DNA of 64,000 bases, taken from Blastococcus sp. (lineage in GTDB: Bacteria > Actinomycetota > Actinomycetes > Mycobacteriales > Geodermatophilaceae). Positions 24,844 to 34,520 of this stretch are shown in pieces; the first letter of the stretch is position 1, and each line of letters starts with the position of its first letter. The stretch is from contig JAOPWM010000052.1 of NCBI GenBank assembly GCA_025965695.1, positions 21,153 to 85,152 of the forward strand. The letters run 5' to 3'. A program made the translations under genes and the position numbers. The notes under the pieces are model-generated. The model saw only the letters and a list, made by a program, of their open reading frames with translations, was not told the DNA's origin and ran no database searches.

Positions 24844-26475
24844 ATGCGACGTCGGCTTTCCACAGCGGGGACAACCTCCGCCCACCAGCAGGCGGCATCC
24901 GAGCCCTCGTCGGCCTGGTGGCGGACAGCAGTCGTCTACCAGGTCTACCTGCGCTCCTTCGCCGACAGCAACGGCGACGGCATCGGCGACCTGGCAGGTG
25001 TCCGCTCCCGCCTGCCGTACCTCGCCTGGCTCGGCGTCGACGCGCTGTGGATCAATCCCCACTACCCGTCCGGTGGCGCGGACGGCGGCTACGACGTCAT
25101 CGATTACCGGGCGGTCGACCCCCACTATGGCGACCTCGCCGACCTGGAGGCCCTCGTGGCCGACGCACGTCGACTCGGGTTGCGAGTCCTTCTCGACGTC
25201 GTCCCCAACCACACGTCCGACCGCCACCCGTGGTTCCAGGCCGCGCTTGCCGACCCGGACTCGCCCGAGGCGTCCCGCTACCACTTCGCCCCGCCGTCGG
25301 ACCAGCCGCCGAACAACTGGCAGTCCCTCTTCGGCGGCCCAGCGTGGTCGCCCACGCCCGACGGCCGGTGGTACCTGCACCTGTTCGCCCCCGGGCAGCC
25401 CGACCTGAACTGGCGGAACCCCGCCGTGGCCGCCGACTTCGAGAAGACCCTGCGGTTCTGGCTCGACCGGGGCGTCAGCGGCTTCCGGGTCGATGTCGCC
25501 TACGGCCTGTTCAAGGACGCCGGACTCCGGGACAACCCGGGCGCCTACTCCCCCACGCTGTTCGGTCACGGCCCCGAGCAGGCGATGACGTGGAACCAGC
25601 CCGAGGTGCACGACGTCTGGCGGCGCTGGCGGTCGATCTGCGACGAGTACCCGGACACCATGCTCGTCGGTGAGGTCTGCCTGGCCGACCTCGAAGAGGT
25701 GGCGCTCTACTCACGGGACGACGAGATGCACCAGTCCTTCTCGTTCCGGTTGCTCAAGTCGTCGTGGTCGGCCTCGGCCTTCGCCGACGGCGTGCGCACC
25801 ACCCTCGATGCGTTCGGCCAGGTGGGCGCCCCGGTGTCCTGGGTCCTCGGCAACCACGACAAGGACCGTCAGGTCAGCCGGTTCGGCGGCGGGGCGGTCG
25901 GCATCGCCCGGGCACGCGCCGCGGCGCTGCTCCTGCTCGCGCTCCCGGGATCCGCCTACCTCTACGCCGGCGACGAACTGGGGCTGCCGCAGGCCCACGT
26001 CCCGGATGTGGCGAAGCGCGACCCGATCTTCTTCCGTAGCGGCGGTACGCGCCCCGGGCGGGACGGCTGCCGCGTGCCGATGCCGTGGAACACCGCGGAG
26101 AGCCTTGGCTTCTCCCCCGCGGGCGCCGCCCAACCGTGGCTGCCGCTCCCGTCCGGCTGGGAGCGGTACGCGGTCTCCCGTCAGCACCGGGACGGCGGCT
26201 CGATGCTGACCCTGTATCGACGGGCCCTGGCCTTGCGCGGGGCCCACCCGGCGCTCGGCTCCGGTGAGGCGACAGTCGGCACGGAGGGCGACGTCCTCAC
26301 CGTGCGGTCCGTCGGTGGGGGCCAGACCGTGCGGTGCGTGGTCAACATGGGCTCCGAGACCGCTCTCGTCGGCTGCTCCGGCTCGGTCCTTCTCTCGTCG
26401 ACCGCGCGCCTGCGCCGCTCGGACGGCAGCGTCGCCCTGCCGCCGGACACAGCCGTCTGGCTGGCCGAGGACTGA
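24844..26475 (+). CDS. GH13 alpha-glucosidase / alpha-amylase family enzyme
   Basis: 543-aa glycoside hydrolase family 13 barrel acting on alpha-glucosides. The four conserved regions are visible: DVVPNHTSDRHPWF, GFRVDVAYG (nucleophile Asp217), VGEVCL (acid/base Glu277) and LGNHDKDR (Asp339). QVYLRSFADSNGDGIGDLAG is the usual beginning of oligo-1,6-glucosidase-type enzymes. The C-terminal beta-domain is present. No signal peptide, so cytoplasmic. The ATG at 24844 is chosen because the preceding codons are not conserved; ribosome site GGTGGG is weak. Confidence 0.92.
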   Translation: MRRRLSTAGTTSAHQQAASEPSSAWWRTAVVYQVYLRSFADSNGDGIGDLAGVRSRLPYLAWLGVDALWINPHYPSGGADGGYDVIDYRAVDPHYGDLADLEALVADARRLGLRVLLDVVPNHTSDRHPWFQAALADPDSPEASRYHFAPPSDQPPNNWQSLFGGPAWSPTPDGRWYLHLFAPGQPDLNWRNPAVAADFEKTLRFWLDRGVSGFRVDVAYGLFKDAGLRDNPGAYSPTLFGHGPEQAMTWNQPEVHDVWRRWRSICDEYPDTMLVGEVCLADLEEVALYSRDDEMHQSFSFRLLKSSWSASAFADGVRTTLDAFGQVGAPVSWVLGNHDKDRQVSRFGGGAVGIARARAAALLLLALPGSAYLYAGDELGLPQAHVPDVAKRDPIFFRSGGTRPGRDGCRVPMPWNTAESLGFSPAGAAQPWLPLPSGWERYAVSRQHRDGGSMLTLYRRALALRGAHPALGSGEATVGTEGDVLTVRSVGGGQTVRCVVNMGSETALVGCSGSVLLSSTARLRRSDGSVALPPDTAVWLAED

Positions 26476-26655
26476 CCGGGGAGAAGCTCGCACAGGTGGC
26501 CGGCCAGATCCGCAGATCCAGATGGCAGCCGTGACGTCCGGGCGGCTCAGCCGCTCTCCTCCGCGAACGGGGCCTCCGGTCGCGGACCTGCGACACAGCG
26601 CGCACTGTGGGGTGGTCGTCGCCTCATGGCTGTGTCAGGCCGAGAAGGAGGTCGC

Positions 26656-27627
26656 ATGCGACACGTCCACCTGCTGGGCACCGGGGGCACGATCGCCAGC
26701 CGACAGGGACCGGACGGGCTCGCGGCTGTCACTCCCGCCGCGGAACTGCTCGCCGCGGCCGGGCCACTCCCCCGACTGACCGTGACGACGAGCGACCTCG
26801 GCACAGTCGGCAGCTTCGCGTTCACGACATCCGACCTCCGGGGACTGGTGGCGGAGGCGCGTCGCTGCCTGGCGCAGGGCGTGGACGGCGTCGTCGTCAC
26901 CCAGGGCACCGACACGATGGAGGAGTCGGCGTACCTCGCCGATCTCGTGCACGACGATCCGCGCCCGATCGTCTTCACAGGGGCGCAACGACCGTTCGAC
27001 GCCGCGGCTCCCGACGGTCCCGCCAACCTCGCCGATGCCCTGCTGGTCGCAGCCTCCCCCGCAGCCCGCGAGCTCGGTGCTCTCCTGTGCTTCGACGGGC
27101 TGGTCTTCGCCGCCCACGGCGTGCGCAAGGTCGAGACGCTTCGCAGCGGGGCCTTCGCGGCTCCCGGCAGAGGCCCGGTGCTGCGACTGGCCGCTGCATC
27201 CGTCCTGCCACTCGCTCGCCCTGTCCGCCCGGCGGCGCTGCCGCTCGATCTGGCTGCCGACCTGCCCCGTGTTGACGTCGTGGCGTGCTACGTGGGTGGG
27301 GACGGGGCCCTGATGTACGCCGCGGTGGCCGCCGGCGCCGCCGGGCTGGTGCTCCAGGCCTTCGGCGCCGGGAACGTCACCCCGGCGGTCGTCGCGGCCA
27401 CCGGGGACCTGGTCGCCCGGGGCATCCCGGTGCTCGTCTGCTCGCGGGTGCCATCGGGTCCGGTGGTGCCCCTCTACACCGGCGGTGGCGGGGCCGATCT
27501 GGCACGGGCCGGCGCGGTGTTCGCCCATGACCTCAGCCCGTGGCAGGGCCGGCTGCTGCTGGCCGCGGCCCTCGTCCTCGCACCGGACGCCCCGCAGCGC
27601 GTCCTGGCTGACCGCCTCGCCGTCTGA
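26656..27627 (+). CDS. L-asparaginase
   Basis: 323-aa asparaginase/glutaminase-family enzyme hydrolysing L-asparagine to aspartate and ammonia. LLGTGGTIASRQ gives the first catalytic Thr, and VVTQGTDTMEESAY the second Thr-Asp pair; FGAGNVTP is the conserved C-terminal loop. No signal peptide, so probably the cytoplasmic type. ATG 26656 is directly preceded by GAAGGAGGTCGC. A weak GC-rich inverted repeat follows the stop. Confidence 0.92.
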   Translation: MRHVHLLGTGGTIASRQGPDGLAAVTPAAELLAAAGPLPRLTVTTSDLGTVGSFAFTTSDLRGLVAEARRCLAQGVDGVVVTQGTDTMEESAYLADLVHDDPRPIVFTGAQRPFDAAAPDGPANLADALLVAASPAARELGALLCFDGLVFAAHGVRKVETLRSGAFAAPGRGPVLRLAAASVLPLARPVRPAALPLDLAADLPRVDVVACYVGGDGALMYAAVAAGAAGLVLQAFGAGNVTPAVVAATGDLVARGIPVLVCSRVPSGPVVPLYTGGGGADLARAGAVFAHDLSPWQGRLLLAAALVLAPDAPQRVLADRLAV

Positions 27628-27907
27628 CACCACGCCGCGCCACGGGGCGGCACGCGACCCATCCCGGAAGGAGCGCGCGGCCTGGCGGCTCGCATGACAC
27701 CCTGGCCCGACCGGAGTACGAGCCGCTGCTCGCTGATCAACAGCCGTCAGGGGCCGCGCACGGCGCGCACGCGACACGGTCGTCACCCCCGGCTGCAACT
27801 GATCGGCTGACATCGAGTCATCAGGACCTAGGCCCCTGACCCGCGTCCACGGTTCCGCGGACCCTGGCCATGCACGTCTTTGCACGCAACAGCAGGGAGG
27901 GGTTGTC

Positions 27908-28189
27908 ATGTACGTGGGCGTCATCCACACCGTCAGGGATGCCACCGCCTGGGCCGAGATGATGCGGAGCCTCGACCCCGACAGCTTCCCGGCGGGCCTC
28001 GAGTTGCTCGCGACCGGGACATCGCAGGACGTCGACCGAGCGATCTGTCTGTGGCGTGCCCCGAGCGTCGAGCAGCTGCAAACCACCCTGGATCAGTTGG
28101 CCGGGCAGATCGCGGTCAACGACTGCTTCGGTGTGTCCGACGAGTTCACATCGGTAGCGGGACAGACCCCGCAGGCAGCGACTGCGTGA
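27908..28189 (+). CDS. Small hypothetical protein
   Basis: 93 aa beginning MYVGVIHTVRDATAWAEMM, with the alternating strand-helix pattern of a small ferredoxin-like or dimeric alpha/beta-barrel protein: a VGVIHTV strand, a helix, ELLATGTS, an ICLWRAPSVEQL strand-helix and a final helix. Family not recognised. It has a strong ribosome site (GGGAGGGG) and a strong terminator hairpin just downstream, which support it as a real single-gene unit. Confidence 0.65.
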   Translation: MYVGVIHTVRDATAWAEMMRSLDPDSFPAGLELLATGTSQDVDRAICLWRAPSVEQLQTTLDQLAGQIAVNDCFGVSDEFTSVAGQTPQAATA

Positions 28190-28195
28190 GTCGGT

Positions 28196-28234
28196 CTGCC
28201 GTCACCGCCCGCACCGTCTCGGCGGTGACGGCAG
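28196..28234 (+). terminator. Terminator hairpin after the small hypothetical gene
   Basis: A perfect 14-bp stem (28196-28209 with 28221-28234) encloses an 11-base loop and starts 6 bases after the stop codon. No U-tract. Confidence 0.75.
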
Positions 28235-28418
28235 GCAGAGCCCATCTGTGACCGGAGCACGTATCGCCGGCCACGCCCGACAACCCGCGGCTGTCGGCAA
28301 GGCCATCATGGTGCCTCGTCGTTTGCTGTCGACGCGCACCGGCCGGCCCCTTGCGCTCCTCGCGTCGTAGCCGCCGGAAACCGCGAGACGGCTTGGCGCT
28401 GGACGCCGGCCCTCCCGC

Positions 28419-29612
28419 TCACGGCCGCGTTCCAGCAGCCCGTGAGCCGCGTTCGATCAAGAGCAGGAGCGCCGCGGCTGCCGGGATCAGCGGTGCCACG
28501 GCGAGTCCCAGGAACGCCGGGTGCCCGTCCTGAAGGCGGAGGACGAATTCGCCGGCCACGGGGGCGAGCAGTCCGGCGCAGCCCCAACCGGTGAAGATCC
28601 TGCCGTAGGCGGTCGGGAAGGCACCGGCGCCTACCTGGTCCGCCGTGGCGGCCGGCACCAGCGACGACACGGCGCCGTAGCCGAGCCCGGTACCCAGGAA
28701 CCCGGCAAGGACGATCAGCGGCGACGTGGGGCCGGCCAGGCCGACGATCGAGACCGCGGCGGTCGCCAGCGCCGCCGCCAGGGCCGGAAGGCGGCCGGTC
28801 CGGTCGGAAGCCCACCCCGCCACCAGCCGTCCGATGAGATTGCCGGTGGCAAGTGCCGTGACGGCCAGGCCTGCGGCCGGCGCGCTGAGTCCCCGGTCCC
28901 GCGCCACCGGGACGGCGTGAGCGAAGAGGGCGAGCGCGGGCGCGGCACCTCCGGCGAAGACCAGCCACAGCAGAGCCACCGGCCTGCGCGGGATGCAGCC
29001 AGCTGCTGCCCCCCGGGCCCGAGGCGGCGCCCCCTCCACGGGAGCCAGCCGCGCCGCGACCGCGAGGAGCGCAGTGACCAGCAGGGCCAGGCAGGCCAGG
29101 CACGGCCGCCAGCCGAAGGCCCGCAGCGCGCGGGGCGCCACGAGTCCGAGCAGTACCGGTCCGGCGGCGTAGGCGGTGACGACGAGTCCGGTCACAGCAC
29201 CCCGATGCTCGGGCACCCGGGCGGTGAGTCCGATCGCGACGCCGTAGCCCAGCCCGTTGGCGGTCCCGAAGAGCAGGGCTACACCGGCCCACAGGGCAAG
29301 GGGCGCGGTGGCTGTCGCAGCCAGGAGCAGTCCCGCACCGCCCACGCCGGCGGCCACGTACAGCAGTCGGCGGGGGCCGCACCACCGCTGGGCACGGCCC
29401 ACACCCAGCAGGGTCGCGGTGAAGACCACGATCGCCGTGGCGAAGACCGTCGCGGCGGTACCGCGGGAGATGCCCACGCCGGCCGCGACGTCCTGCGCGA
29501 CCAGGCTCCATGCGAACAGCGTCCCTGCGGCGACGTTCGCGACGACTCCGCTGAGGACGAGCCGGACCGTGGCGGGCACGTCAGCGGTCCGCGCCGTCGT
29601 CACCGCCCTCAC
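28419..29612 (-). CDS. MFS transporter, oxalate/formate antiporter-like
   Basis: 397-aa major facilitator with about 12 predicted helices. GTLFAWSLVAQDVAAGVGIS at the first helix/loop and the GTANGLGYGVAIGL stretch at helix 4 are typical of the OFA group. SDRTGR and AGWASDRTG mark the central loop motif. It probably exports or exchanges a small organic acid. It lies 27 bases after the butanediol dehydrogenase stop on the same strand and may be the exit route for that pathway (inference). Confidence 0.82.
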   Translation of the reverse strand: MRAVTTARTADVPATVRLVLSGVVANVAAGTLFAWSLVAQDVAAGVGISRGTAATVFATAIVVFTATLLGVGRAQRWCGPRRLLYVAAGVGGAGLLLAATATAPLALWAGVALLFGTANGLGYGVAIGLTARVPEHRGAVTGLVVTAYAAGPVLLGLVAPRALRAFGWRPCLACLALLVTALLAVAARLAPVEGAPPRARGAAAGCIPRRPVALLWLVFAGGAAPALALFAHAVPVARDRGLSAPAAGLAVTALATGNLIGRLVAGWASDRTGRLPALAAALATAAVSIVGLAGPTSPLIVLAGFLGTGLGYGAVSSLVPAATADQVGAGAFPTAYGRIFTGWGCAGLLAPVAGEFVLRLQDGHPAFLGLAVAPLIPAAAALLLLIERGSRAAGTRP

Positions 29613-29639
29613 GGGTGAGCGGCCAGCGCGTCGGCCCCG

Positions 29640-30695
29640 TCACGGCCGGACGAGGATCTTGACGTTCTCCTCCTTGTTGTCCACCAGTTCCCGGAAGCCC
29701 TTGTCGACGATGTCGTCGAGCTGGATCCGGCCGGTGATGAACTGGAACGGATCGACCAGGCCTCCCGCCACCATCTCGATGGTCGCCGGATGGTCGTGCG
29801 CATAGGCCAGGCTGCCCACCAGGGAGACCTCGCGAAAGACGAGATCGTTCATGGTGACCCGGGCCTGGTGTCCCCAGATCGCCACGTTGACGCACGTGCC
29901 ACCGGCCCGCGTCGCACGGATGGCGGTCTCCAGCACCGCGTCGATGCCCGCGCACTCGAAGGTGACGTCGGCCCCCCGGCCGTTCGTCAGGTCGGCGACA
30001 GCCCCGAGCACGTCGGTCTCCCGAGGGTCGAGCACGATGTCGGCGCCGGCGACCGGCGCCTTGCCCTTGCGTGCCTCGGCCGGCTCGACGACGACCACCT
30101 GGCCCACGCCGGCTGCCTTGAGGGCCGCTGTCGTCACCAGACCGATGGGCCCCGCGCCGAAGACCACCGCGGAGTGCTCCGGACGCGCACCGGAGAGCCG
30201 GACCGCGTGGTACGCCACGGCCAGCGGCTCGATCAGTGCCCCGACGTCGGTGCCGAGGTCGCCGAGCGGGTGGATCCAGCGGGGTTCCGCGACGACGAAC
30301 TGCGAGAAGCCGCCGCCGCCGCCGGAGAGGCCGACGAAGCCCAGCGACGCACAGACGTTGTAGCGGCCCTGGCTGCAGGCGTCGCACCGTCCGCAGACGA
30401 TGTACGGCTCGACGGCGACGCGATCACCGACCGCCAGGCGATCCACGCCGGCGCCGACCTCGGCGACGACTCCGGCGAACTCGTGCCCAAGGGTGATCGG
30501 GATGCTCTCGCCCGTCAGCGCGTGCGGCGCCTCGGGGGTCGGGGCGAAGATCGGCCCCTCCAAATACTCGTGCAGGTCGGTGCCGCAGATGCCGCACCAC
30601 TCGACCTCGACCGCCACGGTGCCGGGACGGAGGACGGGCTCGAGGATCTCGTCGACGCGGATGTCACCGCGCCCGTGGAAACGCGCTGCCTTCAT
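29640..30695 (-). CDS. (R,R)-butanediol dehydrogenase-like zinc alcohol dehydrogenase
   Basis: 351-aa medium-chain zinc dehydrogenase. MKAARFHGRGDIRVDEI and the WCGICGTDLHEYLEGPIF segment closely match 2,3-butanediol dehydrogenases; the catalytic zinc site has Cys in CGICGTD, His-Glu in GHEF, and the structural zinc Cys set in CGRCDACSQGRYNVC. NAD-binding loop VVFGAGPIGLV. It interconverts 2,3-butanediol and acetoin. ATG 30695 follows GGAGTAGACGTC. The AcoR-like regulator at 32721 supports an acetoin/butanediol link. Confidence 0.88.
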   Translation of the reverse strand: MKAARFHGRGDIRVDEILEPVLRPGTVAVEVEWCGICGTDLHEYLEGPIFAPTPEAPHALTGESIPITLGHEFAGVVAEVGAGVDRLAVGDRVAVEPYIVCGRCDACSQGRYNVCASLGFVGLSGGGGGFSQFVVAEPRWIHPLGDLGTDVGALIEPLAVAYHAVRLSGARPEHSAVVFGAGPIGLVTTAALKAAGVGQVVVVEPAEARKGKAPVAGADIVLDPRETDVLGAVADLTNGRGADVTFECAGIDAVLETAIRATRAGGTCVNVAIWGHQARVTMNDLVFREVSLVGSLAYAHDHPATIEMVAGGLVDPFQFITGRIQLDDIVDKGFRELVDNKEENVKILVRP

Positions 30696-30768
30696 GACGT
30701 CTACTCCGTCCGGAAGAGATGGCCGGCCGGGGCGCCCGCACCGCAGTGGTCCGGACGCCCGGCGGTGC

Positions 30769-32592
30769 TCAGCTGCGGTGGTGCACTTCTTGCAGGCCAT
30801 GGACCGGCGTGGGGATCCCCTCGTACCGGGCCTTGAGCTGCAGGGCCAGGTAGAGCGAGTAGTGCCGCGACTGGTGCAGGTTGCCGCCGTGGAACCACAG
30901 CCCCTCCTGCTGGGTGGGCTTCCACATGTTGCGCTGCTCGCCCTCCCACGGGCCCGGGTCCTTGGTCGTGTCCGACCCGAGTCCCCAGACCTTGCCGACC
31001 GCGTCGGCCACCTCCTGGCTGATGAGGTCGGCCGCCCAGCCGTTCATCGACCCGTATCCGGTGGCGTAGACGACCAGGTCGGCCGGCAGTTCTGTCCCGT
31101 CCTCCAGGACGACGGCATCCTCGGTCAGGTGGCCGACCTGCCCGTGGACCAGCTTCACGTCGCCGTTCGCGACGAGGTCGGCGGCGCCCACGTCGATGTA
31201 GTAGCCCGAGCCCCGGCGGAGGTACTTCATGAACAGACCGGAGCCGTCCTCGCCCCAGTCGTGCCAGAAGCCGGCGTTCTCCAGCCGGTCGTAGAAGTCG
31301 GCGTCGCGCTCCTTCATCTGCTCGTACAGCGGGATCTGGAACTCGTGCATGATCCGGTACGGCAGGGACGCGAAGATCAGGTCCGCCTTCTCCGTCGTGA
31401 CCCCGGCGGCCACCGCCTCCTCGGAGTAGAGGGCACCCAGGCCGATGTCCATGAGGCTCCTGCTCTTGACGATGTGCGTCGACGAACGCTGCACCATGGT
31501 GACGTCCGCGTCGTGCTCCCAGAGCGCCCCGCAGATGTCGAACGCCGAGTTGTTGCTGCCGATGACGACGACCTTCTTGCCCGCATAGGCGTCCGGGCCC
31601 GGGTGCGCCGACGAGTGCTGCTGGTCGCCGCGGAAGACGTCCTGCCCGGGGATGACCGGGATGTTCGGCTTACCCGACATCCCCGTCGCGAGGACCAAAT
31701 GCGTCGGGCGCAGTGTCAGGGGCATGCCGTCGCGCTCGACCTCGACGGTCCACTCGCCCAAGGCCGGCGAGTACGTCGCCGAGGTCGCCACCGTGCTCCC
31801 CCAGTACGGGACCTCCATGACCTTCACGTACGACTCGAGCCAGTCGCCGATCTTGTCCTTGGGCGAGAAGACCGGCCAGTTGTCCGGGAACTTCAGATAC
31901 GGCAGGTGGTCGTACCAGACCGGGTCGTGCAGGCAGAGGGACTTGTAGCGGCCCCGCCACTGATCACCCGGCCGGGCGTGCTTGTCGACCACGAGGGCCG
32001 GCATGCCCAACTGACGCAGGCGCGCGCCGAGGGCGATCCCGCCCTGCCCGCCGCCGATGACGAGCACGTACGGCTGGACGGCGACGCCCAGGTCGGCCTC
32101 CTCCTTCTCCCGCCGCTCCAGCCAGGTCAGCCGCTCCTTGTTCGCACCGTGCTCGGCCCCCATCGGCCGGGCCGGGCCGCGCGGCTCCTCGTGGCCCTGC
32201 AGTTCGTACAGCGTCGTGAGGAAGGTCCATGCCTTCGCCGTCCCGTCCTCCTCGATCAGGCGCAGCAGGCCTCGGCCGCGGCCGACGGAAGTCTCGAAGG
32301 TGAACCAGGCCGTGGTGACCCCGTCGGCCTCCTCCGGCGGCTCCTCGAGCGCGAAGAACGTCGGGTCGGTGCGCTCGAGGGTCGCTTCGAGCAGCTCTGC
32401 CACGCCCGCGGGGTTCTCGACCGTGGTGATGTTCCAGGTGAAGGACACCAGGTCGCGCCAGAAGCTGGTCGCGGCGAACATGCCGGCGGCGCGCGCGACG
32501 TCCCGCGCGCGCAGCGCCTCCTCGAATCCATGAAGCCAGTTCTCCACGCGCTGCACCGGGGTGAGCAGCGGGGAGTCCAGGGTCTGCGTCAT
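30769..32592 (-). CDS. Flavin-containing monooxygenase with N-terminal NTF2-like domain
   Basis: 607-aa NAD(P)/FAD-dependent monooxygenase. Residues ~1-150 form an NTF2/SnoaL-like domain. The FAD-binding loop VIGGGQGGIALGARL is near residue 180. The FMO/BVMO-type signature is F-R-G-D-x-x-H-x-x-x-H (VFRGDQQHSSAH). The NADP loop VIGSNNSAFD follows, and the C-terminal YATGYG motif is present. Possible Baeyer-Villiger or N-/S-oxidising activity. The ATG at 32592 follows GGAGGGCACCGC. Divergent from its presumed regulator, and 73 bases upstream of the dehydrogenase gene. Confidence 0.9.
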   Translation of the reverse strand: MTQTLDSPLLTPVQRVENWLHGFEEALRARDVARAAGMFAATSFWRDLVSFTWNITTVENPAGVAELLEATLERTDPTFFALEEPPEEADGVTTAWFTFETSVGRGRGLLRLIEEDGTAKAWTFLTTLYELQGHEEPRGPARPMGAEHGANKERLTWLERREKEEADLGVAVQPYVLVIGGGQGGIALGARLRQLGMPALVVDKHARPGDQWRGRYKSLCLHDPVWYDHLPYLKFPDNWPVFSPKDKIGDWLESYVKVMEVPYWGSTVATSATYSPALGEWTVEVERDGMPLTLRPTHLVLATGMSGKPNIPVIPGQDVFRGDQQHSSAHPGPDAYAGKKVVVIGSNNSAFDICGALWEHDADVTMVQRSSTHIVKSRSLMDIGLGALYSEEAVAAGVTTEKADLIFASLPYRIMHEFQIPLYEQMKERDADFYDRLENAGFWHDWGEDGSGLFMKYLRRGSGYYIDVGAADLVANGDVKLVHGQVGHLTEDAVVLEDGTELPADLVVYATGYGSMNGWAADLISQEVADAVGKVWGLGSDTTKDPGPWEGEQRNMWKPTQQEGLWFHGGNLHQSRHYSLYLALQLKARYEGIPTPVHGLQEVHHRS

Positions 32593-32720
32593 GCGGTGCC
32601 CTCCCTGCGGACACGGGGATACGTGGTGTGATGGAGAGCACATCCCGGGAAGGCCCGGCCGGGAAGCGTTGCACCGTGTTGCATCCGCCGGCACGGGGGT
32701 CGCCCGAGAAGGAGGTGGCC

Positions 32721-33916
32721 GTGACCGGTTACTCCGCCATCGCGCCTGGCACCGATCTCTTCCAGCACGCACGAGTGCTCCAGCGGGTCCACGACGCGGT
32801 CATCGGCGGGGCAGCCCGCCGGTCCGCCCCCGCGGCGTCGTGGCGCGGTCCTGGACCCGGGTGCTCGGGCTCGGGCTGGATCCCGCCCGCACCAATGCCC
32901 GACAGCCCCTCCCCTTTCGGGATGTCGAGGCCCGACGGCGACGCTCACCCCTGTCGCTGGTCATCGACGAGCTCAGGCAGGTGCTGGGCAGTGTCGCCGA
33001 CGCCTCGGTGTTCGTCATGGTCGTCACCGACGCCGACGGGGTGATCCTCTGGCGCGAGGGCTCGGCCCGGGTCCTGATGCGCGCGGACGCCCTGGGCTTC
33101 GCCGAGGGGGCCCGCTGGACCGAGGCCACCGTCGGGACCAACGCCATCGGGACGGCACTCGCCGAGGCTGCCCCGGTGCAGTTGTTCTCCGCCGAGCACT
33201 TCGAGGAGGCACAGCACCCCTGGTACTGCACGGCGGCGCCCATCCACCACCCGTCCACCGGGGAGCTGCTGGGCGTCGTCGACGTCAGCGGGCCGGCGCT
33301 CACCCTGCATCCGGTCATCGCCGCGCTGGTCGAGACCGCGGTCAAGCTGGCGGAGTCACGGCTGTGGCGCCACCACGAGCTGCGTCTGGAACAGCTGCGG
33401 CGGTCGGTCCAGGGCGTCCTGGCCACCGTGCGCGGACCGGTGCTGCTCGTCGACGACGACGGCTGGGTGGCTCACCAGTCGGGCATCGCGGTCCGTGACC
33501 GCATCGAGGTGCCCCGGACCGACCGCGTCATGGCGGTCCCGGGCCTGGGCCTGTGCACGCCGGAGCGGCTGGGTGAGGGCTGGCTGGTCCGGCCGCGCTC
33601 AGCGGAGTCCGTTGTGGAGGCCGAGCTGGACCTGACCGGACCACCGGTGCTCCGGCTGCGTTCGGAGATCGAGCCGTGGCAGACGGCGCTGACCCGGCGG
33701 CACGCCGAGGTCCTCCTGCTGCTGCACCGGAGCGGGCGTCGCGGGTTGAGCGCGGCGCAGCTCAGCACGGCGCTCTTCGGGGACGACGAGCACTGCGTGA
33801 CCGCCCGGGCAGAGGTCTCCCGCCTCCGGCGCGTCCTCGGCGGTCTGGTGAGCACAAACCCCTACCGGCTTGCCGACGGCGTCACGCTCACTCTTCTGCG
33901 GCCCGAAGGCGGCTGA
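32721..33916 (+). pseudogene. GAF-domain transcriptional regulator (AcoR-like), frameshifted near 32820
   Basis: Intact it would be about 398 aa: an N-terminal helix, a GAF sensor with WTEATVGTNAIGTALAEA and YCTAAPIHHPSTGE, and a C-terminal DNA-binding region from ~ALTRRHAEVLLLL to RVLGGL. The start GTG 32721 has a perfect GAAGGAGG site and reads MTGYSAIAPGTDLFQHARVL, but conserved sequence continues in another frame from RPRGVVARSWTRVLGL onward. The switch, between about 32812 and 32835, fits loss of one base. Either a recent knockout or a sequencing error. It is divergent from the monooxygenase gene it should activate. Confidence 0.75.
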
Positions 33917-34520
33917 CCGGAGTCGCCGTCAGCGGTACGGGAGGGGACCCATGGTCGCCGACCGTGGGGCTGGTCGTGACCGCGGCCATGGGCGGGACGG
34001 GCACGGGAGAAGCGCCGCCGGCACCGTCGGGGTGAGCTCAAGCGATGGAGGACCGCGCTCCCCGACGACCAGCGACCCTGCCGATACCGACGAGACACAG
34101 AGTCACCACCGGCCCCGGGCCACGACCCGCACGGTCTCCGCCGGCCCGGGATCGAGAACCATCCCGTCCGCGGTCGCCTGCTCGCGAGTCGGACTCGGCC
34201 GCGCTGCACCGCCTGCTCACTGCGACTGCCGAACCAGGCGCTGCCCGGACCGGTCGGCCCCCGAACGCCGCTCGCCCCTTGCAGTTGGCCGGTCGCCAGT
34301 ACCGAGTTGGGTGTAGAGGACAGCACCGCCGGCAGCTTCTCCTTGGTCCGTTGGTCCCGGTGGCTCTTCCCACCACCGAACCACCGCGCGACCATGGCGG
34401 CGCCCACGGGCGTCGAGCCGGGTCGGCCCCCGTGCAGCGAGGCCAAGCGCCGCGCACTGCGCCCGCACCTGGGTCCCGCGCATCGCCGGGTCCGTGAGCC
34501 GCTTCGTACGAGGAGAACCG
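33917..34520. other. 604-base intergenic region, nothing recognised
   Basis: Between the GAF regulator and the selenium-binding protein gene. Several open frames exist on both strands but none shows a family motif, a good ribosome site or consistent codon usage. The promoter of the downstream gene must lie here but was not identified. Confidence 0.5.
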
